Below are positions 5,996 through 13,190 of a stretch of DNA of 14,225 nucleotides, piece after piece. Positions within the stretch are counted from its first letter, which is position 1, and each line of letters opens with the position of its first letter. The position numbers were made by a program, and so were the translations under genes. Location of the stretch: positions 1 to 14,225 of the forward strand of contig CAILAQ010000100.1 in the NCBI GenBank assembly GCA_903832165.1. Reading direction: 5' to 3'. The notes beneath the pieces were generated by a model that made no database searches, had not been told where the DNA came from, and saw nothing but the letters and a program-made list of their open reading frames with translations. Source of the DNA: an uncultured Bacteroidota bacterium. GTDB lineage: Bacteria; Bacteroidota; Bacteroidia; Bacteroidales; UBA12481.

Positions 5996-8551
5996 ATGTC
6001 AGTCAGAACAGAAAAAGGTCGCAAGACCAACAGTTTGGAGGAGGCGGTAGCAGCTTCACGCAAGTATTTTAAAGGTGATGACCTTGCGGCAACCGTTTGG
6101 GTAAACAAATATGCGCTGAAGGATTCAGCAGGCAATATTTATGAATTATCTCCCGATGATATGCACCGGAGGATGGCTCATGAGATTGCCAGGATCGAAA
6201 AGCGTTATCCCAATCCGATGATGGAGGAGGAACTGTACCAGCTCCTGAAGGACTTCACCTATATCATCCCCCAGGGTGGTCCAATGACTGGAATCGGCAA
6301 TCCGTTCCAGATCTCTTCATTATCGAACTGCTTTGTAATAGGTAACGATGGTGCATCTGATTCTTACGGAGGCATCATGAAGATCGACCAGGAACAGGTT
6401 CAGCTGATGAAGCGCCGTGGAGGCGTTGGTCACGATCTGAGTCATATCCGTCCCACGATGAGTCCGGTTATGAACTCTGCACTGACATCAACCGGGGTTG
6501 TTCCGTTTATGGAGCGTTACTCCAATTCCACGCGTGAAGTTGCCCAGGATGGCCGCCGTGGCGCCCTCATGCTCAGTATCTCAATAAAACATCCTGATGC
6601 TGAGAATTTTATCGATGCAAAAACTGAAAAGGGAAAAGTAACAGGTGCAAACGTATCAGTAAAAATTACTGATGAGTTTATGCAGGCTGTGGTCAGTAAT
6701 GGCCGCTTTAAGCAGCAATTCCCAATCAAATCAGATAATCCAAGTCATTTAAGAGAAATTGATGCCAGGCCATTGTGGGAAAAAATCATTCACAATGCAT
6801 GGAAATCCGCTGAACCCGGTGTATTATTCTGGGATACGGTCATCAAGGAATCCATACCTGATTGTTATGCTGATCTTGGCTTTGAGACCGTATCGACCAA
6901 TCCTTGCGGCGAAATACCTTTGTGCCCATATGATTCCTGCCGGTTATTGGCTATCAATCTTTACTCATATGTAGATCATCCTTTTACACCGGATGCACGC
7001 TTTGATTTCGAGAAGTTCAAGCAACATGTTCATTATGCTCAGCGCATGATGGATGATATTATTGATCTGGAAGTTGAAAAAATCGAAGGCATTATCGGGA
7101 AAATCAATACCGATCCGGAAGATTATGAACTGAAGCGCGTGGAGATCAAGCTTTGGGAAAATATCCGGAAAAAGACTGAACAGGGACGACGCACCGGTAT
7201 CGGCATCACCGCTGAAGGTGATATGCTTGCTGCACTAAACCTGACTTACGGCAGCGATATCGCCACTGATTTTGCAGTTGAAGTACAGAAAACCCTGGCT
7301 GTTGAAGCTTACCGCTCATCAGTGAATATGGCTCGCGAGCGTGGAGCTTTTCCGATGTATGATACTAAGCGCGAAGTCAACAATCCTTTCATCAACCGGA
7401 TAAAGGAAGCTGATCCTCAATTGTATGAAGAGATGACTGTCGCCGGTCGCCGTAATCTTGCGCTGCTGACTATCGCACCCACTGGAACCACAAGCCTGAT
7501 GTCGCAGACTACCAGCGGTATCGAGCCAGTATTCCTTCCTGTATATCGTCGCCGTCGCAAAGTAAATCCAAACGATCCTGAATGCCTGGTAACTTTTGTG
7601 GATGAAGTTGGTGACTCCTGGGAAGAGTATAATGTGTTTCACCATAAGTTCATGGACTGGCTAACGATTAACGGGTACGATACCACTAATGTCAGGAGTG
7701 CCGGTCCTGCTGAGATAGACGAGCTGGTGAAAAAATCGCCTTATTATAAATCCACTTCTGCCGATATCGACTGGGTGGCAAAAGTCCGCATGCAGGGTGC
7801 TGTTCAGAAGTGGGTTGACCATTCCATTTCGGTGACCGTTAACCTGCCAAATGATATTGCAGAAAGTACTGTTGCAGATGTTTACCGTACAGCATGGGAA
7901 CATGGCTGCAAGGGGGTTACGGTATATCGTGAAGGATCGCGCGATGGAGTTTTGATCAAGCACAAAGAAAAAGAGGCAAACAAGGAAGAGCAACCACATA
8001 AGCACGAAGGACATAAGCGCCCACCGGTGCTTGTAGCCGAGCTTCTTCGTTTTAAAAATGAGGATCAGGACTGGATTGCTTTTGTTGGCATGCTTAACGG
8101 GCTGCCTTATGAGATCTTTACCGGTCGCGCCGAAGAGGATACTCTGGTGATTCCGAAATCCATTACACACGGTCAGATCATCAAAGTCAAAACGGCCGAA
8201 GGTGCACGTTACGATTTTCATTATACCGATAAATACGGTAACCCATGCACTGTAGGCGGGTTGTCCTATATGTTTGATAAGGAATTCTGGAATTATGCCA
8301 AGCTGATTTCCGGTGTATTGCGTCACGGTATGCCAATACCATACGTTGTCACACTGGTTTCATCGCTCAGTCTGGACAATGAAAATATCAATTCCTGGAA
8401 AGCCGGAGTAGCACGTGCTTTGAAACAGTTCATTCCCAATGGCACAAAAGCCTCCAAGGGTGAGCATTGCGAAGAGTGCGACGGCGACGAAATGATTTAC
8501 CAGGAAGGGTGTTTGATTTGTACGAGTTGCGGACACAGTAAATGCGGCTAA
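5996..8551 (+). CDS. nrdJ: Adenosylcobalamin-dependent class II ribonucleotide reductase
   Basis: NrdJ reduces ribonucleotides to deoxyribonucleotides with a thiyl radical made by homolysis of coenzyme B12, so it needs neither oxygen nor a glycyl radical. The 851-residue sequence has the class II active site. NPCGEIPL gives N302, C304 (thiyl position) and E306. C112 (in SNCFVIG) and C315 form the reducible pair; the C304-C315 spacing equals that of the Thermotoga maritima enzyme. GRRGALM and APTGTTSLMSQTTSGIEP are further family motifs. A charged His/Lys/Glu linker (about 659-682) leads to a C-terminal domain. It ends in a cysteine-rich zinc-ribbon/redox tail: C825, C828, C839, C842, C845 and C850, with SKCG at the end. 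The ATG at 5996 is the natural start. It is probably a single-gene transcript, with a palindromic element 20 nt after its stop. The cell must make or import cobalamin. Confidence 0.96.
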   Translation: MSVRTEKGRKTNSLEEAVAASRKYFKGDDLAATVWVNKYALKDSAGNIYELSPDDMHRRMAHEIARIEKRYPNPMMEEELYQLLKDFTYIIPQGGPMTGIGNPFQISSLSNCFVIGNDGASDSYGGIMKIDQEQVQLMKRRGGVGHDLSHIRPTMSPVMNSALTSTGVVPFMERYSNSTREVAQDGRRGALMLSISIKHPDAENFIDAKTEKGKVTGANVSVKITDEFMQAVVSNGRFKQQFPIKSDNPSHLREIDARPLWEKIIHNAWKSAEPGVLFWDTVIKESIPDCYADLGFETVSTNPCGEIPLCPYDSCRLLAINLYSYVDHPFTPDARFDFEKFKQHVHYAQRMMDDIIDLEVEKIEGIIGKINTDPEDYELKRVEIKLWENIRKKTEQGRRTGIGITAEGDMLAALNLTYGSDIATDFAVEVQKTLAVEAYRSSVNMARERGAFPMYDTKREVNNPFINRIKEADPQLYEEMTVAGRRNLALLTIAPTGTTSLMSQTTSGIEPVFLPVYRRRRKVNPNDPECLVTFVDEVGDSWEEYNVFHHKFMDWLTINGYDTTNVRSAGPAEIDELVKKSPYYKSTSADIDWVAKVRMQGAVQKWVDHSISVTVNLPNDIAESTVADVYRTAWEHGCKGVTVYREGSRDGVLIKHKEKEANKEEQPHKHEGHKRPPVLVAELLRFKNEDQDWIAFVGMLNGLPYEIFTGRAEEDTLVIPKSITHGQIIKVKTAEGARYDFHYTDKYGNPCTVGGLSYMFDKEFWNYAKLISGVLRHGMPIPYVVTLVSSLSLDNENINSWKAGVARALKQFIPNGTKASKGEHCEECDGDEMIYQEGCLICTSCGHSKCG

Positions 8552-8570
8552 AGCTAAGGCAGAAGGCAGT

Positions 8571-8760
8571 ATTAGGGCAGATGGCAGAGGGCAGAAGGCA
8601 GAAATTAGGCACAACAATAAAGTGAAACGAGAAGAAAGGATCTTCGTACTTGACACGATACCCGGGGTTAAAACCCCTGGCTATTGATACGCCCCTTATT
8701 TCTTGCTTCTTAAAACTTGTGACTAATTTCTGCCTTCTGCCCTCTGTCATCTGCCCTAAA
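8571..8760. repeat. Long palindromic element, copy A (nrdJ-ltaE gap)
   Basis: The outer arms (8571-8615 and 8716-8760) are complementary at about 41 of 45 positions and are built from GGCAGAGGGCAGAAGGCAG-type units ending in AAATTAG. The middle contains GGATCTTCGTACTTGACACG and the small hairpin GGGGTT-AA-AACCCC (8664-8677), then TTATTTCTTGCTTCTTAAAA. Much of the middle matches copy B exactly and copy C closely. Extra GGCAGAAGGCAG units precede the left arm (8557-8569). As RNA it would fold into one long stem between two genes. No open frame of note lies inside. Confidence 0.88.
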
Positions 8761-8796
8761 TGTAATATAAATAGCTCATAAATAATCTATTGCGCC

Positions 8797-9810
8797 ATGA
8801 TCGACCTTCGCTCCGACACCGTTACGCGCCCCACACACGGGATGCTGGAAGCCATGTTTACGGCCAAAGTCGGGGATGATGTATTTCGTGACGATCCCAC
8901 AGTAAATGCACTGGAGGAGAAGGCGGCAAAGCTTTTCGGCATGGAGGCTGCGATATTTTGTCCGTCGGGCACTATGACAAATCAGATTGCTATCAATGTT
9001 CATACCCATCCGGGTGACGAGGTAATCTGCCATAAACATTCGCACGTCTATTTTTATGAAGGTGGCGGCATGATGCGCAATTCAGGCGTTTCTGTGCGTT
9101 TGCTCGAAGGCGATCAGGGATTGATCAGGGCAAGCGACGTAGCGGCTAATATCAATCCGGATGATGTGCACCGGCCGGTAACGAAGCTTGTTGAGGTAGA
9201 GAATACCATGAACAAGGGTGGAGGAGCCTGTTATCCGTATGTCGACCTGCTCGAGATCAGAGCAGTATGTGATGCCAATAATTTGCAGCTGCATCTCGAT
9301 GGAGCCAGGCTCTTCAATGCTATGGTAGCCACCGGAACTAATCCCGCAGATTTTGGGGCCATTTTCGATTCGATTTCCATTTGTCTGTCTAAAGGTTTGG
9401 GTGCACCGGTAGGATCACTTTTGCTGGGAAACCAGGTCTTTGTCCATAAAGCTCGCAGAGTGCGAAAGGTGCTGGGCGGAGGTATGAGGCAGGCCGGATA
9501 TCTGGCAGCAGCCGGCATTTATGCACTAGATCATAATATCGATCGGTTGATCGAAGACCACAAGAAGGCACAATATCTGGGTAAGGTATTGGAGCAAATG
9601 CCTTATGTGGAGAGTGTTTTACCGGTTGAGACCAACATATTGATCTTCACGCTGACCGATCGATATACGGAGAAAGAATTTATCGCTGCCCTCAATAAGA
9701 ATGGTATTTATGCTGCCTCGACCGGTCCCCAAGCCGTTCGGTTTGTCACGCATCTGGACTTTACGGAGGAGATGCCGGGGATAGTTGAGGAAGTCCTTCG
9801 GACCTTTTAA
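8797..9810 (+). CDS. ltaE: Low-specificity L-threonine aldolase
   Basis: This PLP-dependent fold-type I enzyme cleaves L-threonine and L-allo-threonine to glycine and acetaldehyde. The 337-residue length is normal. It opens with the signature MIDLRSDTVTRPT. VGDDVFRDDPTV and ATG-like FCPSGTMTNQ (55-63) follow, then the H-x-H segment around 81-83. LHLDGARLFNA supplies D168 for the cofactor ring nitrogen and R171. SICLSKGLGAPVGS supplies K199 for the Schiff base. EVENTMNKGGG is also typical. The start at 8797 follows from the conserved N-terminus. Palindromic elements lie on both sides, and copy B begins in its last sense codon. No clear -7 box is visible in the 36 nt after copy A, so its promoter may lie in the repeat or transcription may continue from nrdJ. 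The aldolase family is certain; substrate stereospecificity is not readable from sequence. Confidence 0.95.
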   Translation: MIDLRSDTVTRPTHGMLEAMFTAKVGDDVFRDDPTVNALEEKAAKLFGMEAAIFCPSGTMTNQIAINVHTHPGDEVICHKHSHVYFYEGGGMMRNSGVSVRLLEGDQGLIRASDVAANINPDDVHRPVTKLVEVENTMNKGGGACYPYVDLLEIRAVCDANNLQLHLDGARLFNAMVATGTNPADFGAIFDSISICLSKGLGAPVGSLLLGNQVFVHKARRVRKVLGGGMRQAGYLAAAGIYALDHNIDRLIEDHKKAQYLGKVLEQMPYVESVLPVETNILIFTLTDRYTEKEFIAALNKNGIYAASTGPQAVRFVTHLDFTEEMPGIVEEVLRTF

Positions 9811-9987
9811 GGCGCATGGCAGAGGGCAGAAGGCAAAAATTAGTGACAAGAAAAAAGAAATAAGGATCTTCGTACTTGACACGATACCCGGGGTTAAAAC
9901 CTCAGTCTATTGTTATGTTCCTTATTTCTTGCTTCTTAAAACTTGTGACAAATTTCTGCCTTCTGCCCTCTGCCATGCGCCTTAAAA
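9805..9987. repeat. Long palindromic element, copy B (ltaE-sigma gap)
   Basis: The outer arms 9805-9850 and 9942-9987 pair at about 43 of 46 positions and start and end with TTTTAAGGCGC / GCGCCTTAAAA. A second perfect 12-bp stem lies inside (AAGAAATAAGGA at 9855-9866, TCCTTATTTCTT at 9919-9930). The apex is a decayed version of the CCCGGGGTT hairpin. The left arm includes the last Phe codon and the TAA of the threonine aldolase gene, so the element supplies the end of that gene. The interior is nearly identical to copy A from GGATCTTCG to GGGGTTAAAACC. Confidence 0.9.
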
Positions 9988-10022
9988 AAGTTACAGTGAA
10001 ACTTTTTCTGCCTAAAGGGCAC

Positions 10023-10030
10023 TATCTTTC
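10023..10030 (+). promoter_or_regulatory. Possible -7 box TATCTTTC for the sigma gene
   Basis: TATCTTTC matches TAnnTTTG at all but the last base and ends 18 nt before the proposed TTG start of the sigma factor. No convincing TTG -33 element was seen upstream. If the sigma factor controls itself, its promoter may differ from the housekeeping consensus. Confidence 0.3.
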
Positions 10031-10048
10031 AGTAACCAATAGTCGCAA

Positions 10049-10645
10049 TTGATTCCAACCAAACAAGAGGTGTTCATGGAGATGTACACTCCGTGTCACC
10101 AGGCGTTCCAGGGTTATTGTCGTGGTTTGACTAGCAACCGCGAGGATGCCCGGGACCTGGCAGGCGAAGCTGTGCTGATTGTCTTTGAGAATCTGGATAA
10201 ACTCCGGAAGAAAGATTCCTTCAAAGCCTATCTGTTTGGCGTTGCCCGGCGGTTGCGGCTGCATCAGTACCGGAGGGAGAAATTCCGGGGAACGTATGAT
10301 GAGAAGGTAGCAGAATTGCTGCCCGATCACGAGTCGCCACCGGATATCGATCATGATGTGGAGGTTTTGTACAACCTTCTTGGCAAACTGCCTCCCAAAC
10401 AGAGGGAATGTGTTGTATTGTTTGAGCTTTCGGGCTTTTCGCTCGAGGAGATCAGACAGTTGCAGGGCGGAACGCTATCGGGAGTAAAATCGAGATTAAC
10501 GAGAGGACGAGAGCAATTAAGACTGTGGTTACTACCGTCGGAAAGCGCAAATGAAGGCACAAGGCTCAAGGCTCATGTGAAGGCACAGGTATTAATAGCC
10601 CCGGGTTTCAACCCGGGGGGGAGGGACGCCAATGAAAACAAATAG
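10049..10645 (+). CDS. ECF-type RNA polymerase sigma factor
   Basis: A sigma-70 family protein of 198 residues with the region 2 plus region 4 layout of extracytoplasmic-function sigma factors. Region 2 spans roughly 3-75 (FMEMYTPCHQAFQGYC, NREDARDLAGEAVLIVFENL, SFKAYLFGVARRLRLHQYRR). Region 4 spans about 108-162 (LGKLPPKQRECVVLFELSGF, SLEEIRQLQGGTLSGVKSRL, TRGREQLRLWL), with the helix-turn-helix. A stop codon at 10040-10042 limits the N-terminus. TTG at 10049 keeps region 2 complete, while the in-frame ATG at 10076 (residue 10) is the alternative start. The last ~35 residues after LRLWL are not sigma-like; they are encoded by repeat DNA, including a 9-bp GC hairpin. The gene overlaps the next one by 14 bp (ATGAAAACAAATAG), implying coupled translation. 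The pair looks like a sigma factor with its membrane regulator; target promoters are unknown. Confidence 0.93.
   Translation: MIPTKQEVFMEMYTPCHQAFQGYCRGLTSNREDARDLAGEAVLIVFENLDKLRKKDSFKAYLFGVARRLRLHQYRREKFRGTYDEKVAELLPDHESPPDIDHDVEVLYNLLGKLPPKQRECVVLFELSGFSLEEIRQLQGGTLSGVKSRLTRGREQLRLWLLPSESANEGTRLKAHVKAQVLIAPGFNPGGRDANENK
10599..10618. repeat. CCCCGGGTT hairpin shared with palindrome cores
   Basis: CCCCGGGTT (10599-10607) and AACCCGGGG (10610-10618) form a perfect 9-bp stem with a 2-nt loop. The surrounding AATAGCC...GGGTTTCAACCC resembles the reverse complement of the core of copies A and C. It codes for the sigma factor tail (APGFNPGG) and ends 13 nt before the ATG of the downstream gene, so it could influence translation of the anti-sigma-like protein. 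Upstream AAGGCACAAGGCTCAAGG units look like a decayed arm. Confidence 0.7.
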
Positions 10646-12578
10646 GGATTTATCTGAAATGTTTGAAAAGGCGCGATCAGAGGCGAACAAGGTTCCGGTG
10701 AGCGAGGTGAAATCGCTGGTGGAATCGGGCAAAACATCACCTCTGGCTGCCAAGAGCTCTTTCGGGCCCCGACGGATCACACGATTGTTTAATCCGTTAA
10801 AAATTTTAGTCATGATCACACCAATTATCATAATAGCAACTGCACTGTTAGTTTTTAATCCAGGCACTGTTAGTTCGACGAAAGACCTGGAGAGACAGAA
10901 GACAGAAGACTTTAAGACAGAAGACAAGAAGACAATAGACCTGAAGACAGAAGACATTAAGACAGGACTGAGTTTGGGGGTGCCGGTGCTGAAGGCCAGG
11001 CAAGCTGTGAACCCGATTGTCAGGGATACTCAACTGAAAGGGGTAATTCTGGATTTGTCGAAAGAGGAATTAACCCGGCTAGGATTTATGTTTGATGAGG
11101 ATGGATATTATTATTTGAACAAACTGCCTGATGGCACCCGAATGAACTGCTGGAGCTGGTATGCCAATAAGGATAAAACCAGTACCATACCGATGGGTAT
11201 TCTGGGTAATGCCGATGTCAAATATCGCGGAGGATCGGTAGGCTGGGGCAGTGGAAGCTGGGTGAATAAGGAAAACAAATCGCCATTGCATGAGTATGAT
11301 TTTTATCCTGTTATCACAACTGATCTGAACCTGGAAAATGTTAATCCGATTGATCAGGTTGCCGCTCAGGCAAAGAATTATTTCAGACTGATGAAAGATA
11401 CACTGGTTCCCGTTTTATTCAGCCGAAAAAAATTAGGGGGGTATGATACTCAAGATAAGTTGGTTTGGTTTAAGGTTTCCGAGCAGTTTTTCGCTCTGCT
11501 GAAGACCGAGCAATCGGAGAAAGCAAAGGACAACTATACTATTGCCAAGGATTATATTCAGCAAAGAACTCCGACTGACAAAGTATTAATAGAATATGTT
11601 GATTACAACATGCAGCCCTTCACGGTAAAGCTGAAGCCACAGGCTCTGGAGTGTTTCGGAATTGCACTGTCAAAAGATCGCGTGGATTACAAGTTTAATT
11701 ATTATGGGATTGAATTTGAATGGTGGGTGGATCAATCCGGAATGGGAGTAAATAATTATTCGGTAATGGGTCAAGTAAGTCAGCGAACTATCATAAAGAC
11801 CGACGAAGGAATTCCATTAATTATGACAGACGGCAGTAAGGATTCGGCTGGGAATGATAATAAGGGAAAGTGTCCGTCGATTTTTGCTATTTCTAAGAAA
11901 TTCAATGGCAATACGGTTGGTCTGGGTGATTATTTGAGTGATCTGGATCTTATGGTTCCGGTACAGATTGATGATCCGGAAGCATCCGAATTTTTACAGG
12001 AACTGATTATCTGGATTTTCCCGAATGAGAAATTCTTCAGCTGCTTACCGTCGGATATGGCTGATCAGATGCGGAAGGAATTCAATTATCAACTAAAGCG
12101 CCTGTATCCGAATTTTGTTCCGGGGAAGGGTGGTAGCTTTGGATTTAAGGCTAGCAGCGTTGAAATCAGGAGCGGTGGACTGGCGAAGGATACCGTGAGG
12201 ATGGGTGGCAGCATCGGAATCGGCGGAGGAGACCAGACGAAAGCGGCTGAGGCAGAAAATGTGGAGCCGGTACCGTGCGTATATTTTACCAACCTGTGCG
12301 AATCGCTGCCCGGACTGGATTACGTGAATTTATATCCTAATCCGGCCACTGATAAACTGAATGTCGACCTGGTTTTACAAAAGGCAAAAAATATCCGGTT
12401 CAGGGTGTTTGATATAGGCGGCCGGGTGATATCGGATGAAGGGAAACCTCAGATCTACAGCGAGGGTGGTCAGTTCAAACACACGCTTGATGTTTCCAAA
12501 CTTCAGAATGGATTATACCTGCTGATTCTGACCGATGATGAGGGGGCGAAGGTGACGAGGAGGTTTGTGAAAAACTAG
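10632..12578 (+). CDS. Anti-sigma-like membrane protein with T9SS sorting domain
   Basis: This 648-residue protein has three visible parts. Residues 1-55 are charged and probably cytoplasmic (MKTNRDLSEMFEKARSEANK, VPVSEVKSLVESG). They resemble the short N-terminal segments of membrane proteins encoded beside ECF sigma factors in Bacteroidota. Residues ~56-75 form one transmembrane helix. A 15-bp tandem repeat then encodes a KTED-rich linker (89-113), followed by a ~430-residue extracytoplasmic region of unknown fold. It has LKGVILDLSKEELTRLGFMF near its start and about six cysteines. The C-terminus (about 565-648) is a T9SS type A sorting domain: LYPNPATDKLNV, FRVFDIGGRVI, DVSKLQNGLYLLIL and the basic ending VTRRFVKN. 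There is no ordinary N-terminal signal peptide; a helix after ~55 residues is very long for one. ATG 10632 overlaps the sigma gene. Anti-sigma function is inferred from position and layout, not from a conserved zinc site. Confidence 0.85.
   Translation: MKTNRDLSEMFEKARSEANKVPVSEVKSLVESGKTSPLAAKSSFGPRRITRLFNPLKILVMITPIIIIATALLVFNPGTVSSTKDLERQKTEDFKTEDKKTIDLKTEDIKTGLSLGVPVLKARQAVNPIVRDTQLKGVILDLSKEELTRLGFMFDEDGYYYLNKLPDGTRMNCWSWYANKDKTSTIPMGILGNADVKYRGGSVGWGSGSWVNKENKSPLHEYDFYPVITTDLNLENVNPIDQVAAQAKNYFRLMKDTLVPVLFSRKKLGGYDTQDKLVWFKVSEQFFALLKTEQSEKAKDNYTIAKDYIQQRTPTDKVLIEYVDYNMQPFTVKLKPQALECFGIALSKDRVDYKFNYYGIEFEWWVDQSGMGVNNYSVMGQVSQRTIIKTDEGIPLIMTDGSKDSAGNDNKGKCPSIFAISKKFNGNTVGLGDYLSDLDLMVPVQIDDPEASEFLQELIIWIFPNEKFFSCLPSDMADQMRKEFNYQLKRLYPNFVPGKGGSFGFKASSVEIRSGGLAKDTVRMGGSIGIGGGDQTKAAEAENVEPVPCVYFTNLCESLPGLDYVNLYPNPATDKLNVDLVLQKAKNIRFRVFDIGGRVISDEGKPQIYSEGGQFKHTLDVSKLQNGLYLLILTDDEGAKVTRRFVKN
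10896..10970 (+). repeat. 15-bp tandem repeat encoding a (x)KTED linker
   Basis: Five consecutive 15-bp units of the type nnnAAGACAGAAGAC encode QKTED, FKTED, KKTID, LKTED and IKTGL. They lie just after the transmembrane helix of the anti-sigma-like protein. Since the unit is a multiple of three, copy-number change would lengthen or shorten the linker without a frameshift. Confidence 0.85.
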
Positions 12579-12582
12579 GAGG

Positions 12583-12789
12583 AGTCTTCAGTCGGCAGTT
12601 TTCAGTCTTCAGTCCACAGTCTTCAGTTTTCAGTCTGCATTTGATAGGATTTGGTGGTTTGGGACGGGGTTCCCGCCTCCGCGGGAATGACAACTCTAAC
12701 GATCTTTCTTTCGTCTTCCGTTTATCGATCTTCTTGTTCATGGCTTGCCCACTGCCAACTGTTGACTGAAGACTGCGAACTGTGGACTC
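12583..12789. repeat. Inverted-repeat element between convergent genes
   Basis: The left end has tandem CAGTCTTCAGT/CAGTTTTCAGT units (12583-12638) and the right end their inverse (ACTGAAGACTGCGAACTGTG, about 12750-12789). The outer 32 nt of the two ends pair at about 25 positions. The middle holds a dRS3-like hairpin, TTCCCGC-CTCC-GCGGGAA (12670-12687), preceded by GGGACGGGG and followed by TGACAAC. It fills the gap between the convergent ends of the anti-sigma-like gene and acpS and may end transcription on both sides. It is unrelated in sequence to copies A-C but has the same plan of repetitive arms around a GC hairpin. Confidence 0.75.
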
Positions 12790-12799
12790 TTAAAAGGCC

Positions 12800-13174
12800 T
12801 TAAGTCTCAAGCACCACCACCGCATTTGCCCAATCTTTAACGTGCGAAATGGAGACATGGATTTTGGTGATGCCTTTTTTATCGGCTTCTTCTTTGGCTT
12901 TGCCGGTTAAACGGATCTCCGGCTTGCCGAGTTCAACGTGATAAACTTCGATCTGGTTAAAGCCGATGCCGCCGGTAAACCCCGTGCCAAGCGCTTTTAC
13001 AAAAGCTTCCTTGGCGGAGAACCTTGCTGCATAAAATGGTGCGGGATCGCGGAATGAATCGCTGTAAGCAATCTCCTGGTCAGTGAATACCCGCTTTTTG
13101 AACGCATCACCCTTGGATATGAATCCGCGGATGCGTTCCACTTCGATTATGTCTGTGCCGATGCCGTAAATCAT
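12800..13174 (-). CDS. acpS: Holo-[acyl-carrier-protein] synthase
   Basis: AcpS moves the 4'-phosphopantetheine arm of coenzyme A onto a serine of acyl carrier protein, activating it for fatty acid synthesis. The 124-residue protein has the family signatures IGTDIIEVERI (D8, Mg2+ ligand) and FSAKEAFVKALGTGF (E56 and the neighbouring Lys), and ends with HVSISHVKDWANAVVVLE. The open frame continues 15 codons upstream (encoding MPSALCLLPLFYICI), but that part is read through the palindromic repeat. MIYGIGTD is the conserved N-terminus, so ATG at 13174 is the start. A perfect -7 box sits 4 nt upstream. It follows the zinc-ribbon gene on the same strand, separated by copy C, and converges with the anti-sigma-like gene. 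Confidence 0.95.
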   Translation of the reverse strand: MIYGIGTDIIEVERIRGFISKGDAFKKRVFTDQEIAYSDSFRDPAPFYAARFSAKEAFVKALGTGFTGGIGFNQIEVYHVELGKPEIRLTGKAKEEADKKGITKIHVSISHVKDWANAVVVLET

Positions 13175-13178
13175 GATG

Positions 13179-13186
13179 CAAATATA
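13179..13186 (-). promoter_or_regulatory. -7 promoter box TATATTTG for acpS
   Basis: The minus strand reads TATATTTG, a perfect TAnnTTTG, followed by only four bases (CATC) before the ATG. Transcription from it would start at or within a few bases of the start codon, giving an almost leaderless mRNA. No TTG -33 element was found at the usual spacing; that region falls in the repeat arm of copy C. Confidence 0.55.
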
Positions 13187-13190
13187 AAAT

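Noticed and set aside
7661..8326. 221-codon open frame on the minus strand inside nrdJ
   Set aside because: It is the shadow of a highly conserved NrdJ coding region, and its translation resembles no family.
8557..8760. CRISPR array or tandem-repeat locus in the GGCAGAAGG-rich gaps
   Set aside because: There are no regularly spaced identical repeats with unique spacers; the structure is one long palindrome per locus.
12475..12741. Minus-strand open frame encoding RLKTEDCGLKTENCRLKT
   Set aside because: Its repetitive protein comes from the inverted-repeat element, and it runs into the end of the anti-sigma-like gene.
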